Origin: an uncultured Thalassospira sp. | GTDB lineage: Bacteria > Pseudomonadota > Alphaproteobacteria > Rhodospirillales_A > Thalassospiraceae | Assembly: GCA_946885765.1 (NCBI GenBank) | Contig: CAMPHD010000167.1 | Span: 1 to 7,195 of the forward strand | Length of the DNA stretch: 7,195 bases | Reading direction: 5' to 3' | Shown: positions 1 through 4,911 of the stretch, in pieces | Numbering within the stretch: position 1 is the first letter of the stretch | How the letters are laid out: each line of letters starts with the position of its first letter | The notes under the pieces: generated by a model | Databases searched by the model: none | What the model saw: only the letters and a program-made list of their open reading frames with translations | Told to the model about the DNA's origin: nothing | Program-made: the position numbers and the translations under genes

Positions 1-205
1 GGAAACTGTTGTACAGTTTCAGTTTTTCGCAGGTTGATCCGGCGGAAGTTTCATAATGAAACATTTCCGGACCGGTACGCGCGAGAGATTCTTGAGGCTT
101 TAAGGGCTGCTAATGCGCCGTGCGCTTTCTGTTGTCCTGCTTTGGGAATAAGGGCGAGTTTCTGAAAATTAGTCCCCAGATAGTCCCCAGCGGCACCATT
201 TAGAC
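1..205. other. Gene-free window edge with dyads and a short tandem repeat
   Basis: No credible coding region is visible. An 8-bp perfect inverted repeat (GAAACTGT at 2-9, ACAGTTTC at 13-20) is followed by T5 at 23-27. It could be a weak plus-strand terminator for a gene left of the window, or an operator. A second dyad is GTTTCAT at 48-54 and ATGAAAC at 56-62, flanked by GGAA (44-47) and TTCC (65-68). TAGTCCCCAG occurs twice, at 170-179 and 181-190, one base apart (11-base period). The longest minus-strand frame through the repeat is only about 29 codons. What the stretch does is unknown. Confidence 0.5.
2..27 (+). terminator. Possible weak intrinsic terminator (or operator dyad)
   Basis: Perfect 8-bp inverted repeat with a 3-base loop (2-20) followed by AG and five T (23-27). 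The stem is AT-rich, so termination would be weak. The same symmetry, with core ACTGTTGTACAGT, would also suit a TetR-type operator. The gene it would serve lies outside the window. Confidence 0.3.
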
Positions 206-236
206 AAAAAAAAGCCGGATACGCTTGGTATCCGGC
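206..236 (-). terminator. Intrinsic terminator of small RNA A
   Basis: Perfect 9-bp stem GCCGGATAC/GTATCCGGC (214-222 and 228-236) with a 5-base loop, followed on the minus strand by eight T (206-213). Confidence 0.85.
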
Positions 237-350
237 AAGTTTATCAGGGAGGCTTCACGTCTGGGAGACGTAGGACCCTTCTCAGGGCCCTGGGTATGCC
301 GGGCAGGGCGCCCGGCAAAGACCGAAAATTCGGTCAGGGAGAAAACTCTG
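206..350 (-). ncRNA. Candidate small RNA A, AbcR-like, distal copy of a tandem pair
   Basis: Read on the minus strand, this segment folds into a chain of hairpins and ends in an intrinsic terminator. In RNA order: CTCCCTG at about 336-342; GACCGAA/TTCGGTC stem (320-335); GCCGGGC/GCCCGGC stem (298-316); GGGCCC pairing with GGGTCC through one G-U (273-290); ACGTCT-CCC-AGACGT hairpin (257-271); unpaired GCCTCCCTG (245-253); terminator (206-236). The last three parts match copy B at 576-646 closely, while the terminator stem sequence differs but keeps pairing. That covariation argues for selection on RNA. CCTCC is complementary to Shine-Dalgarno sites, so base-pairing repression of mRNAs is inferred. 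Location next to an lsrB-like gene recalls the tandem AbcR1/AbcR2 RNAs of rhizobia. The 5' end is not determined and no convincing promoter was found; the RNA may start upstream of 350. An alternative is a plus-strand leader, but the terminator polarity argues against it. Confidence 0.6.
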
Positions 351-419
351 TACCGCGATGCAGTTATTCACCGCTGCGGTTCGAAGAGGAAGATAGCGTT
401 TTTGACGGGAAACACCACT

Positions 420-509
420 GTCAAATTGCTCATTCAGCCATGCGTAAAATGCATAAATCTTGGGCTGCGAAAATTCAGACGTTAAATATCTGAAATACAA
501 GCAATATTT
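420..509 (-). pseudogene. Possible remnant of a LysR-type regulator C-terminus
   Basis: One minus-strand frame between the two small-RNA candidates reads SQPKIYAFYAWLNEQF (423-470), preceded by KYCLYFRYL. This resembles the usual end of LysR effector domains: a YYLVYP-like strand, then a 'PK(I/V)xAFxxWLxxQF' helix. A stop at 555-557 in the same frame and the lack of any N-terminal part mean it cannot be a working regulator. The frame runs on to 282 through the hairpins of small RNA A, which is not expected of a real protein. It may be a decayed gene end or a chance resemblance. The match is by eye and short. Confidence 0.22.
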
Positions 510-575
510 ATGGGTTCTAATGCGCTTGTTCCCAATCTTTTGATCAATGCACTGCTACTTAATTGTGCGAATGCG

Positions 576-611
576 AAAAAAAATGCCGGTAGCTAGGGGG
601 AGCTACCGGCA
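576..611 (-). terminator. Intrinsic terminator of small RNA B
   Basis: Stem GCCGGTAGCT/AGCTACCGGC (585-594 and 601-610), extended by a T-A pair (584/611). The 6-base loop reads CCCCCT on the minus strand, and eight T follow (576-583). The C-rich loop could itself pair with G-rich mRNA sites. Confidence 0.88.
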
Positions 612-753
612 AGATCAACAGGGAGGCTTTAACGTCTGGGAGACGTGGAACCCAGGGAAGATTCCAAGCCGAATAACGTTTCGGCAGACGGATCATGCGG
701 AGATCAGGGAAAGATGAAAGCGCTCGTCGCTTTCGCGGTCGCTAACAACTTCT
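576..753 (-). ncRNA. Candidate small RNA B, AbcR-like, proximal copy of a tandem pair
   Basis: The minus strand gives, in RNA order: GAAAGCG/CGCTTTC hairpin (716-734); TTCCCTG (705-711); GCCGAA/TTCGGC hairpin (668-685); GGAA/TTCC hairpin (647-665) presenting CTTCCCTG in its loop; ACGTCT-CCC-AGACGT hairpin (632-646); linker GCCTCCCTG (619-627); terminator with loop CCCCCT (576-611). Architecture and the 3' block match copy A, with identical ACGTCTCCCAGACGT and AGCCTCCCTG. A possible promoter has TATATT as -10 (760-765) and a weak TTTAAG 16 bases upstream, giving a start near 753 and an RNA of roughly 180 bases. Repeated accessible UCCC motifs suggest pairing to Shine-Dalgarno regions, as known for AbcR RNAs that silence transporter mRNAs. 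It lies about 320 bases downstream of the lsrB-like gene on the same strand. RNA status is inferred from structure and the terminator, not shown. Confidence 0.65.
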
Positions 754-1071
754 GATGTGAATATACGCATATGATCTAACGCTTAAAAATAGAATAACCA
801 CAATCCAACCATGCGCTCAGTGCATGGCAAAAAAATGTCAGTAAATTGAAGCTATTATGACTGCATTTTCCCTGAAACGCTGATTTTACGGACCGATAAA
901 CTTGTCTGGTGGAGGATTTTTGACGGCATACGCTTTCAGGCTTTGTTGTCAAAGCGCATCGTGGGTCTGGTTTTTATAAATCATGGGTTGTGTTTTTGAT
1001 CGGGAATACTCGAAAAAAAATCCCCGCTCCAGTTTTGTTGCATGGCTTTGAATTTTTGGCGACCGTCTGCG
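754..1071. other. Spacer between small RNA B and the lsrB-like gene
   Basis: About 318 bases with no credible gene. It should hold the promoter of small RNA B near its left edge. Visible dyads are CCATGC/GCATGG (809-814, 822-827) and GCTTTG/CAAAGC (940-945, 950-955). A GGAGG at 911-915 lies 4 bases before TTG (920), which opens a frame of only 19 codons ending at 979, so it is not called as a gene. Eight A (1013-1020) next to TCCCC give a T8 run on the minus strand after the LysR stop. No good stem precedes it, so a terminator for the LysR gene is not evident. Confidence 0.5.
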
Positions 1072-1989
1072 TCAATCGGTGGCAGCAGCAGCATTCATCT
1101 TGGCTTTGACCTTGCTGATTTCCTCGATCAGGAAATCGCGGAAAACGGCAATGCGTTTGGAATGACGGAGTTCTTCTGGATAGACGAAATAGGCATCGAA
1201 GCTTGGCCCTTCGAGTTCCGGCAGAATGCGGACCAGATTGCTATCGGCTGGCAGCAGGTAATCGGGCAGGGCAGAAATCCCAAGCCCTGACTCGGTCGCA
1301 CGGAAGATGCCATAGATATTGTTCAGTTTCAGGATCGGTCGCATGTCCGGTTTGAACTGCTGGGCAACGGCCATCATCCAGTTGACGTTGGAAACTGGCG
1401 GGCGCGCATCGGCACCGTAAATGATCAGGCGATGATCTTTCAGATCTTCGGGCTTTTTCGGAATGCCGAACTGCTTGATATATTCCGGCGATGCGAAGAC
1501 GTGATATCGCAGCGTCATCAATTGACGCTGGACCAGATCGGCCTGACGTGGGGGCTGCATGCGGATAGCAACATCGGCCTCGCGCATGGCAAGATCGAGT
1601 TCCTCGTCATTGAGCACCAGCGACAATTCGATTTCCGGATAGCGTTCAAGGAATTCGTTGATGCGTGGTGTCAGCCAGGTTGAACCAAAGGCAACCGTGG
1701 TGGTGACTTTCAACGGACCGCTGGGACGTTCCTTGGATTCGCGAATGCGGGCTTCGGCCATGGAAAGCTTGGCAAACACATCATGGGCCGTGCGATATAG
1801 AAGTTCGCCCTGTTCGGTCAGGATCAGGCCGCGGGCGTGGCGGTGGAATAGCGGCACCTTGACGCTTTCTTCAAGTGCGCTGATCTGTCGGCTGACCGCC
1901 GACTGGCTCAGATTGAGATTTTCCCCCGCGTGTGTGAAGCTTCCCGCCTCCGCAACAGCGTGAAAAACACGCAGCTTGTCCCAGTCCAT
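1072..1989 (-). CDS. lsrB: LysR-type transcriptional regulator, LsrB/VtlR-like
   Basis: Full-length LysR-type regulator, 305 aa. It starts MDWDKLRVFHAVAEAGSFTH, with a winged helix-turn-helix over about residues 1-60 (recognition region LSQSAVSRQISALE) and then the family linker and effector-binding domain from about 90 (PLKVTTTVAFGSTWLTPRI). The N-terminus closely resembles rhizobial LsrB and Brucella/Agrobacterium VtlR, which control envelope, redox and small-RNA functions. The gene order beside trxB and an lrp gene also fits. The start is supported by AGGAG (1997-2001) 7 bases before ATG. The upstream trxB terminator implies separate transcription. Unlike S. meliloti LsrB, whose cysteines are reported to sense oxidation, this protein has no cysteine, so any redox role must work otherwise. 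The subfamily name is an inference; LysR membership is certain. Confidence 0.85.
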   Translation of the reverse strand: MDWDKLRVFHAVAEAGSFTHAGENLNLSQSAVSRQISALEESVKVPLFHRHARGLILTEQGELLYRTAHDVFAKLSMAEARIRESKERPSGPLKVTTTVAFGSTWLTPRINEFLERYPEIELSLVLNDEELDLAMREADVAIRMQPPRQADLVQRQLMTLRYHVFASPEYIKQFGIPKKPEDLKDHRLIIYGADARPPVSNVNWMMAVAQQFKPDMRPILKLNNIYGIFRATESGLGISALPDYLLPADSNLVRILPELEGPSFDAYFVYPEELRHSKRIAVFRDFLIEEISKVKAKMNAAAATD

Positions 1990-2278
1990 AGACCTGCTCC
2001 TAATGTCACTGTCGCGCCATTGCCGCGCCAGTCCCCTGATACTTCTTTATCTTCTTCTTAGAAGCATTTGGTTTCCACACTATTAAGCCGCATGTGGAAT
2101 TGCTTCCAAACTGATATCATTAGATCAATATGAGGCCTTTGGCGCGATCTGCAAGCAACCAATTGCGAAAGGGGTGATTTCGTTCACGCCGAATTTGTAA
2201 ATGAACTCAGGGGATTGCCCGAACGCGGCGCGTTCACGCTGCCCAAACCCGGTTCTGTTTCTTGCCAATAGGCACAAA
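1990..2278. other. Spacer between lsrB-like gene and trxB terminator
   Basis: Non-coding. Besides the candidate promoter and dyad at 2073-2109, it holds a perfect 6-bp inverted repeat GAACGC-GGC-GCGTTC (2221-2235) and one copy of CCGGTTCTGTTT (2249-2260) that recurs at 2311-2322 across the terminator. No gene is visible on either strand. Confidence 0.5.
2073..2109 (-). promoter_or_regulatory. Candidate lsrB promoter with an overlapping dyad
   Basis: A perfect 7-bp inverted repeat TTCCACA (2073-2079) and TGTGGAA (2093-2099), 13 bases apart, lies about 85-110 bases upstream of the LysR start. On the minus strand, TTGGAA (2104-2109) and TAATAG (2080-2085), 18 bases apart, form a weak -35/-10 pair, with the -10 inside the dyad. 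LysR regulators commonly repress their own gene, so autorepression here is plausible but unproven. Confidence 0.35.
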
Positions 2279-2303
2279 AAAGGGGTGCCGATGGCGCCCC
2301 TTT
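2276..2303 (-). terminator. Intrinsic terminator of trxB
   Basis: Stem AAAGGGG/CCCCTTT (2297-2303 and 2279-2285) with an inner GCC/GGC pairing, followed on the minus strand by T6 (2276-2281). It starts 27 bases after the trxB stop and separates trxB from the downstream LysR gene. Confidence 0.85.
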
Positions 2304-2329
2304 GTCATATCCGGTTCTGTTTGCCGCGA

Positions 2330-3280
2330 TTATTCGTTGTGTTCGGCAATGAACTTTTCGGCTTCGAGGGCTGCCATACAACCCATGCCCGCCGCGGTTA
2401 CCGCCTGACGGTAAATCTTGTCGGTAACGTCGCCTGCGGCAAAGACACCCTGAACGTTGGTTGTGGTCCTGCCCGGTTTGACGAGGATGTAATTTTCGTC
2501 ATCCATGTCGATCTGTCCTTTGAACACGGCAGTCGCCGGATCATGACCGATCGCAACAAAGAACCCGTCAGCGGTGATGTCTGTCAGATCGCCGGTTTTG
2601 ACATTGCGCAGGCGAACGGCTTCAACTCCATCCATCGGGCCGTCGCCACCTAGGATATCGTCAATGACACTGTCCCAGACCACGTCGATCTTTTCATGCT
2701 TCAGCAGGCGATCCTGCAGCATCTTTTCAGCCCGCAGTTCGTCGCGACGATGCACGAGTGTCACCTTCGAGCAAATCCCGGCAAGATAAAGGGCCTCTTC
2801 AACAGCAGTGTTGCCGCCGCCAACAACGACGACCGGTTTGTTGCGATAGAAGAAACCGTCGCAGGTGGCACATGCCGAAACGCCGCGACCGTTAAATTTC
2901 GCCTCGCCCGGAAGGCCAAGCCAGCGTGCCTGTGCTCCGGTTGAAATAATTACGCTTTCAGCGACATAGATATCACCCGAATCGCCCTTGCAGACGAAGG
3001 GACGTTTCGAGAAGTCGACCTCGGTGATCAGGTCGTGAACCATTCTGGTTCCGACATGCTCGGCCTGCGCCTTCATCTGATCCATCAGCCACGGGCCCTG
3101 GATGACATCGGCAAAACCGGGATAGTTTTCGACATCTGTCGTGATCGTCAACTGACCACCCGGTTGCAGGCCCATAACCATCATGGGTTCCAGATTGGCG
3201 CGTGCAGCATAAATTGCTGCTGTGTAACCGGCCGGGCCGGATCCGATGATGAGGACTTTGGTGTTATGTTCCTGAGCCAT
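2330..3280 (-). CDS. trxB: Thioredoxin-disulfide reductase
   Basis: NADPH-dependent flavoenzyme that reduces thioredoxin in the cytoplasm. From the chosen start it is 316 aa, the usual size of the bacterial low-molecular-weight enzyme. Visible motifs: FAD-binding GSGPAG (13-18); flavin-contact PGGQL (40-44); redox-active CATC (137-140); NADPH-binding GGGNTA (154-159) with HRR (177-179), whose arginines read the NADPH phosphate; and the second FAD motif AAGDV (281-285). The frame is open upstream to a TTG at 3370 and an ATG at 3340. Those starts would add residues not seen in the family and lie at or above the candidate promoter (3319-3347), so ATG at 3280 is preferred although its ribosome site is weak. 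Divergent from the lrp-like gene and closed by its own terminator, it is probably monocistronic. Confidence 0.97.
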   Translation of the reverse strand: MAQEHNTKVLIIGSGPAGYTAAIYAARANLEPMMVMGLQPGGQLTITTDVENYPGFADVIQGPWLMDQMKAQAEHVGTRMVHDLITEVDFSKRPFVCKGDSGDIYVAESVIISTGAQARWLGLPGEAKFNGRGVSACATCDGFFYRNKPVVVVGGGNTAVEEALYLAGICSKVTLVHRRDELRAEKMLQDRLLKHEKIDVVWDSVIDDILGGDGPMDGVEAVRLRNVKTGDLTDITADGFFVAIGHDPATAVFKGQIDMDDENYILVKPGRTTTNVQGVFAAGDVTDKIYRQAVTAAGMGCMAALEAEKFIAEHNE

Positions 3281-3318
3281 GTGCTTTGCATATTGTGGTC
3301 GGTGAAAAACAGGTTCCG

Positions 3319-3347
3319 AACATATGGGGTGATATGGCATTGCGCAA
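3319..3347 (-). promoter_or_regulatory. Candidate trxB promoter
   Basis: Minus-strand TTGCGC (3342-3347) and TATGTT (3319-3324) are separated by exactly 17 bases, giving a leader of about 30 bases before ATG at 3280. The match to the consensus is moderate (3/6 and 4/6). Confidence 0.4.
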
Positions 3348-3441
3348 CCGCCTCGCGCGATGTTTTGCAAGGTTTTCGAAAGGGTGTCCGATGATGCCTT
3401 TCAGCCTGTCATTCCGATTGGCGGAAAATGGCGGTTTGCAA

Positions 3442-3488
3442 CCTTTTGATACAAATTTATGCAATGCATTCATGCGCATTACAAAAGG
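3442..3488. promoter_or_regulatory. Dyad in the trxB-lrp divergent region, candidate operator
   Basis: Perfect arms CCTTTTG (3442-3448) and CAAAAGG (3482-3488) flank an AT-rich core centred on AATGCATT (3463-3470), with further ATGC/GCAT steps. Lrp/AsnC proteins often bind such AT-rich symmetric sites and regulate their own and divergent genes. Assignment to the neighbouring regulator is inference. Confidence 0.35.
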
Positions 3489-3518
3489 GCAGATTGCATT
3501 CTGTCACCGAATATATTA

Positions 3519-3546
3519 TTGCCAGCGTACTGGCCCCCTGTAATAT
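3519..3546 (+). promoter_or_regulatory. Candidate lrp-like gene promoter
   Basis: TTGCCA (3519-3524), 16-base spacer, TAATAT (3541-3546). It predicts a start near 3553 and a leader of about 37 bases. The -35 matches the consensus at 5 of 6 positions. Confidence 0.4.
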
Positions 3547-3589
3547 TGTTTCGTCCGGGGTAAGTTCAGCGCACAGAATCGAGGGATAA

Positions 3590-4075
3590 ATGCAACGGGT
3601 CAAACTCGACAAGATCGACCGCAGAATTCTGCGCGATCTCCAGGAAGATGGCCGCATGACCAATGTGGAACTTGCACGCCGTGCAGGTATTTCTGCGCCG
3701 CCCTGTCTGCGTCGTGTCCGTGCGTTGGAAGAAGCAGGTTTCATTCAGGGCTATCATGCCGACGTTGATGCCCAGGCGCTGGGCTACAATGTAACCGTGT
3801 TTGCGCTGGTTGGTCTTGCAAGCCAAGCAGAACATGATCTGCGCGCCTTTGAAGGCCGTGCTGCGGCATGGCCGGAAGTGCGTGAATGTCACATGGTTGC
3901 CGGTGAAATGGATTTCCTGTTGAAAATCGTTTCGCACAGCTGGGACGAATATCAGAAGTTCTTGACGACCGAACTGACGGTTGCGGAAAACGTCAATCAC
4001 GTCAAATCGGCACTTTCGATTCGCACGGCCAAAAACCAGCCCGGCGTTCCGATTGATATCGAGGCCGAGGACTGA
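3590..4075 (+). CDS. lrp: Lrp/AsnC family transcriptional regulator
   Basis: 161-aa regulator of the Lrp/AsnC (feast/famine) family. The N-terminal winged helix-turn-helix covers about residues 5-64: LDKIDRRILRDLQEDGRMTN, then LARRAGISAPPCLRRVRALE as recognition helix region. The ligand-sensing RAM domain follows (about 67-142), containing VRECHMVAGEMDFLLKI, where family members form dimers and octamers and bind amino acids. A good ribosome site GAGGG (3581-3585) lies 4 bases before ATG. It is divergent from trxB, an order also seen in rhizobia next to lsrB. Its ligand cannot be told from sequence; family membership is certain, the symbol is used in the broad sense. It is followed by its own terminator. 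Confidence 0.93.
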   Translation: MQRVKLDKIDRRILRDLQEDGRMTNVELARRAGISAPPCLRRVRALEEAGFIQGYHADVDAQALGYNVTVFALVGLASQAEHDLRAFEGRAAAWPEVRECHMVAGEMDFLLKIVSHSWDEYQKFLTTELTVAENVNHVKSALSIRTAKNQPGVPIDIEAED

Positions 4076-4103
4076 TCTGAATTCTGTCAATTCCGTTCTA
4101 TTG

Positions 4104-4136
4104 AAACCGGCACCCTTTGGTTGCCGGTTTTGTTTT
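4104..4136 (+). terminator. Intrinsic terminator of the lrp-like gene
   Basis: Perfect 9-bp stem AAACCGGCA/TGCCGGTTT (4104-4112 and 4122-4130) with a 9-base loop and a T-rich tail TTTTGTTTT (4128-4136), 28 bases after the stop. Confidence 0.9.
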
Positions 4137-4540
4137 CTCCGGGTGCCATCGACTGGTTTGTTGTTAATCGAAGCCGGGGCGGTCATTTGACCGGCTCCGC
4201 TTCGAGACGTCTGATGTCCCCTGAGCCGGGTGTTGCACACGACTTATGTCTATAACAGATATTTTGGAACGTTCATTTCGGAACTGTCCCAAAAATCATT
4301 ACAAGTCCAGTGCTTTGTCTGCATCTATTTCCATAATGAGCAGATTGTAGGCTTATGCCGTAGTTCTTATCTGTATAGCTAGTGACCTGATTGGAGTTTA
4401 TATCGCCATCTGGTGGGCCAATGCGCCAGATCAAACGTAAAGCTGCGTAATTGGGCTAAGACCCTCTTACTCTGGCATATCGGGATGCGTCGCAGGAATT
4501 GCCTGCTGAGAATGCGGATGGGAACACGAAACTGGAAAAC
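4137..4540. other. Long spacer upstream of the membrane protein/MCP pair
   Basis: About 400 bases without a credible gene. It contains a long hairpin (4168-4205), GGAAC repeated at 4266-4270 and 4280-4284 inside TTTTGG/CCAAAA arms, and an inverted repeat ATCTGG/CCAGAT (4408-4413 and 4426-4431). The promoter of the downstream pair should be here, but no clear -35/-10 or sigma-54 site stands out. Confidence 0.5.
4168..4205. repeat. Long bulged hairpin of unknown role
   Basis: TCGAAGC (4168-4174) pairs with GCTTCGA (4199-4205); after one bulged C, GGGG (4176-4179) pairs with CTCC (4195-4198, one G-T); after one bulged G, CGGTC (4180-4184) pairs with GACCG (4189-4193) around loop ATTT. This gives a 16-bp stem. 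No T-run follows on either strand, so it is not a normal terminator. It may be an RNA-processing or REP-like element. Confidence 0.55.
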
Positions 4541-4894
4541 ATGAAAAAGGAAATCCTTGCGGAATCCGGGGATCACTGGCGTGGCATCGTTCCCGCCGGG
4601 TTTTTTGCGATTGCAGGTGTGATCATGTTGATTGTGATGACTTATCAACCGGTAGGCGATGCACGCGAAGTCGGCATGATGTTTCCGTTTTCGATGAGCG
4701 AAGATGAAATTCTGACCCGTGTGGGGGCAAATGGTGGACGTGTTGTTCGCTTTGGCGGGCTCGGGAATATCGCAGTGGTTATCCGCGATGACGGCACTGC
4801 TCCCGAGGCAGATGATTTTGGTGCCTTGTTCTCCTTAAACCCGATTGTCCTGTCTATTTGTGCGCTTGCGGACGGTGATCTGAACACCTTTTAG
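4541..4894 (+). CDS. Small single-pass membrane protein of unknown function
   Basis: Not assigned to a named family. From ATG at 4541 it is 117 aa: a short charged cytoplasmic start ([15 protein letters not shown]), one membrane helix at about residues 17-36 ([18 protein letters not shown]), and a compact domain. The domain reads as strand (VGMMFPF), helix ([14 protein letters not shown]), two strands ([15 protein letters not shown]), then a helix ending [13 protein letters not shown]. By residue distribution the domain may lie outside the inner membrane. The frame is open back to TTG at 4499; ATG 4541 is preferred, with a weak GGAAA before it. The stop is 17 bases before the chemotaxis receptor and no terminator lies between, so the two are probably co-transcribed and may act together, which is inference. 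Confidence 0.7.
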   Translation: MKKEILAESGDHWRGIVPAGFFAIAGVIMLIVMTYQPVGDAREVGMMFPFSMSEDEILTRVGANGGRVVRFGGLGNIAVVIRDDGTAPEADDFGALFSLNPIVLSICALADGDLNTF

Positions 4895-4911
4895 AAGCTG
4901 GATATCTAGCA

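Noticed and set aside
225..500. Open frames of 65-86 codons on both strands over small RNA A
   Set aside because: They run through perfect hairpins and a terminator and have no good ribosome site. Apart from the faint LysR-like segment noted at 420-509, their sequences resemble no protein.
920..979. 19-codon frame with GGAGG four bases before TTG
   Set aside because: Very short, rare start codon, and the product (MTAYAFRLCC...) shows no recognisable feature; the SD match alone is not enough.
3281..3370. Longer trxB start at TTG 3370 or ATG 3340
   Set aside because: The added residues do not belong to the thioredoxin reductase fold, and the candidate promoter overlaps this stretch.
3566..4240. 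224-codon minus-strand frame opposite the lrp-like gene
   Set aside because: Antisense shadow of a clear Lrp/AsnC gene; the translation has no family resemblance and runs through the terminator.
4472..4488. Sigma-54-like TGGCA...GATGC upstream of the membrane protein gene
   Set aside because: The GG-to-GC spacing is 11 instead of 10 bases and the -12 element lacks TTGC.
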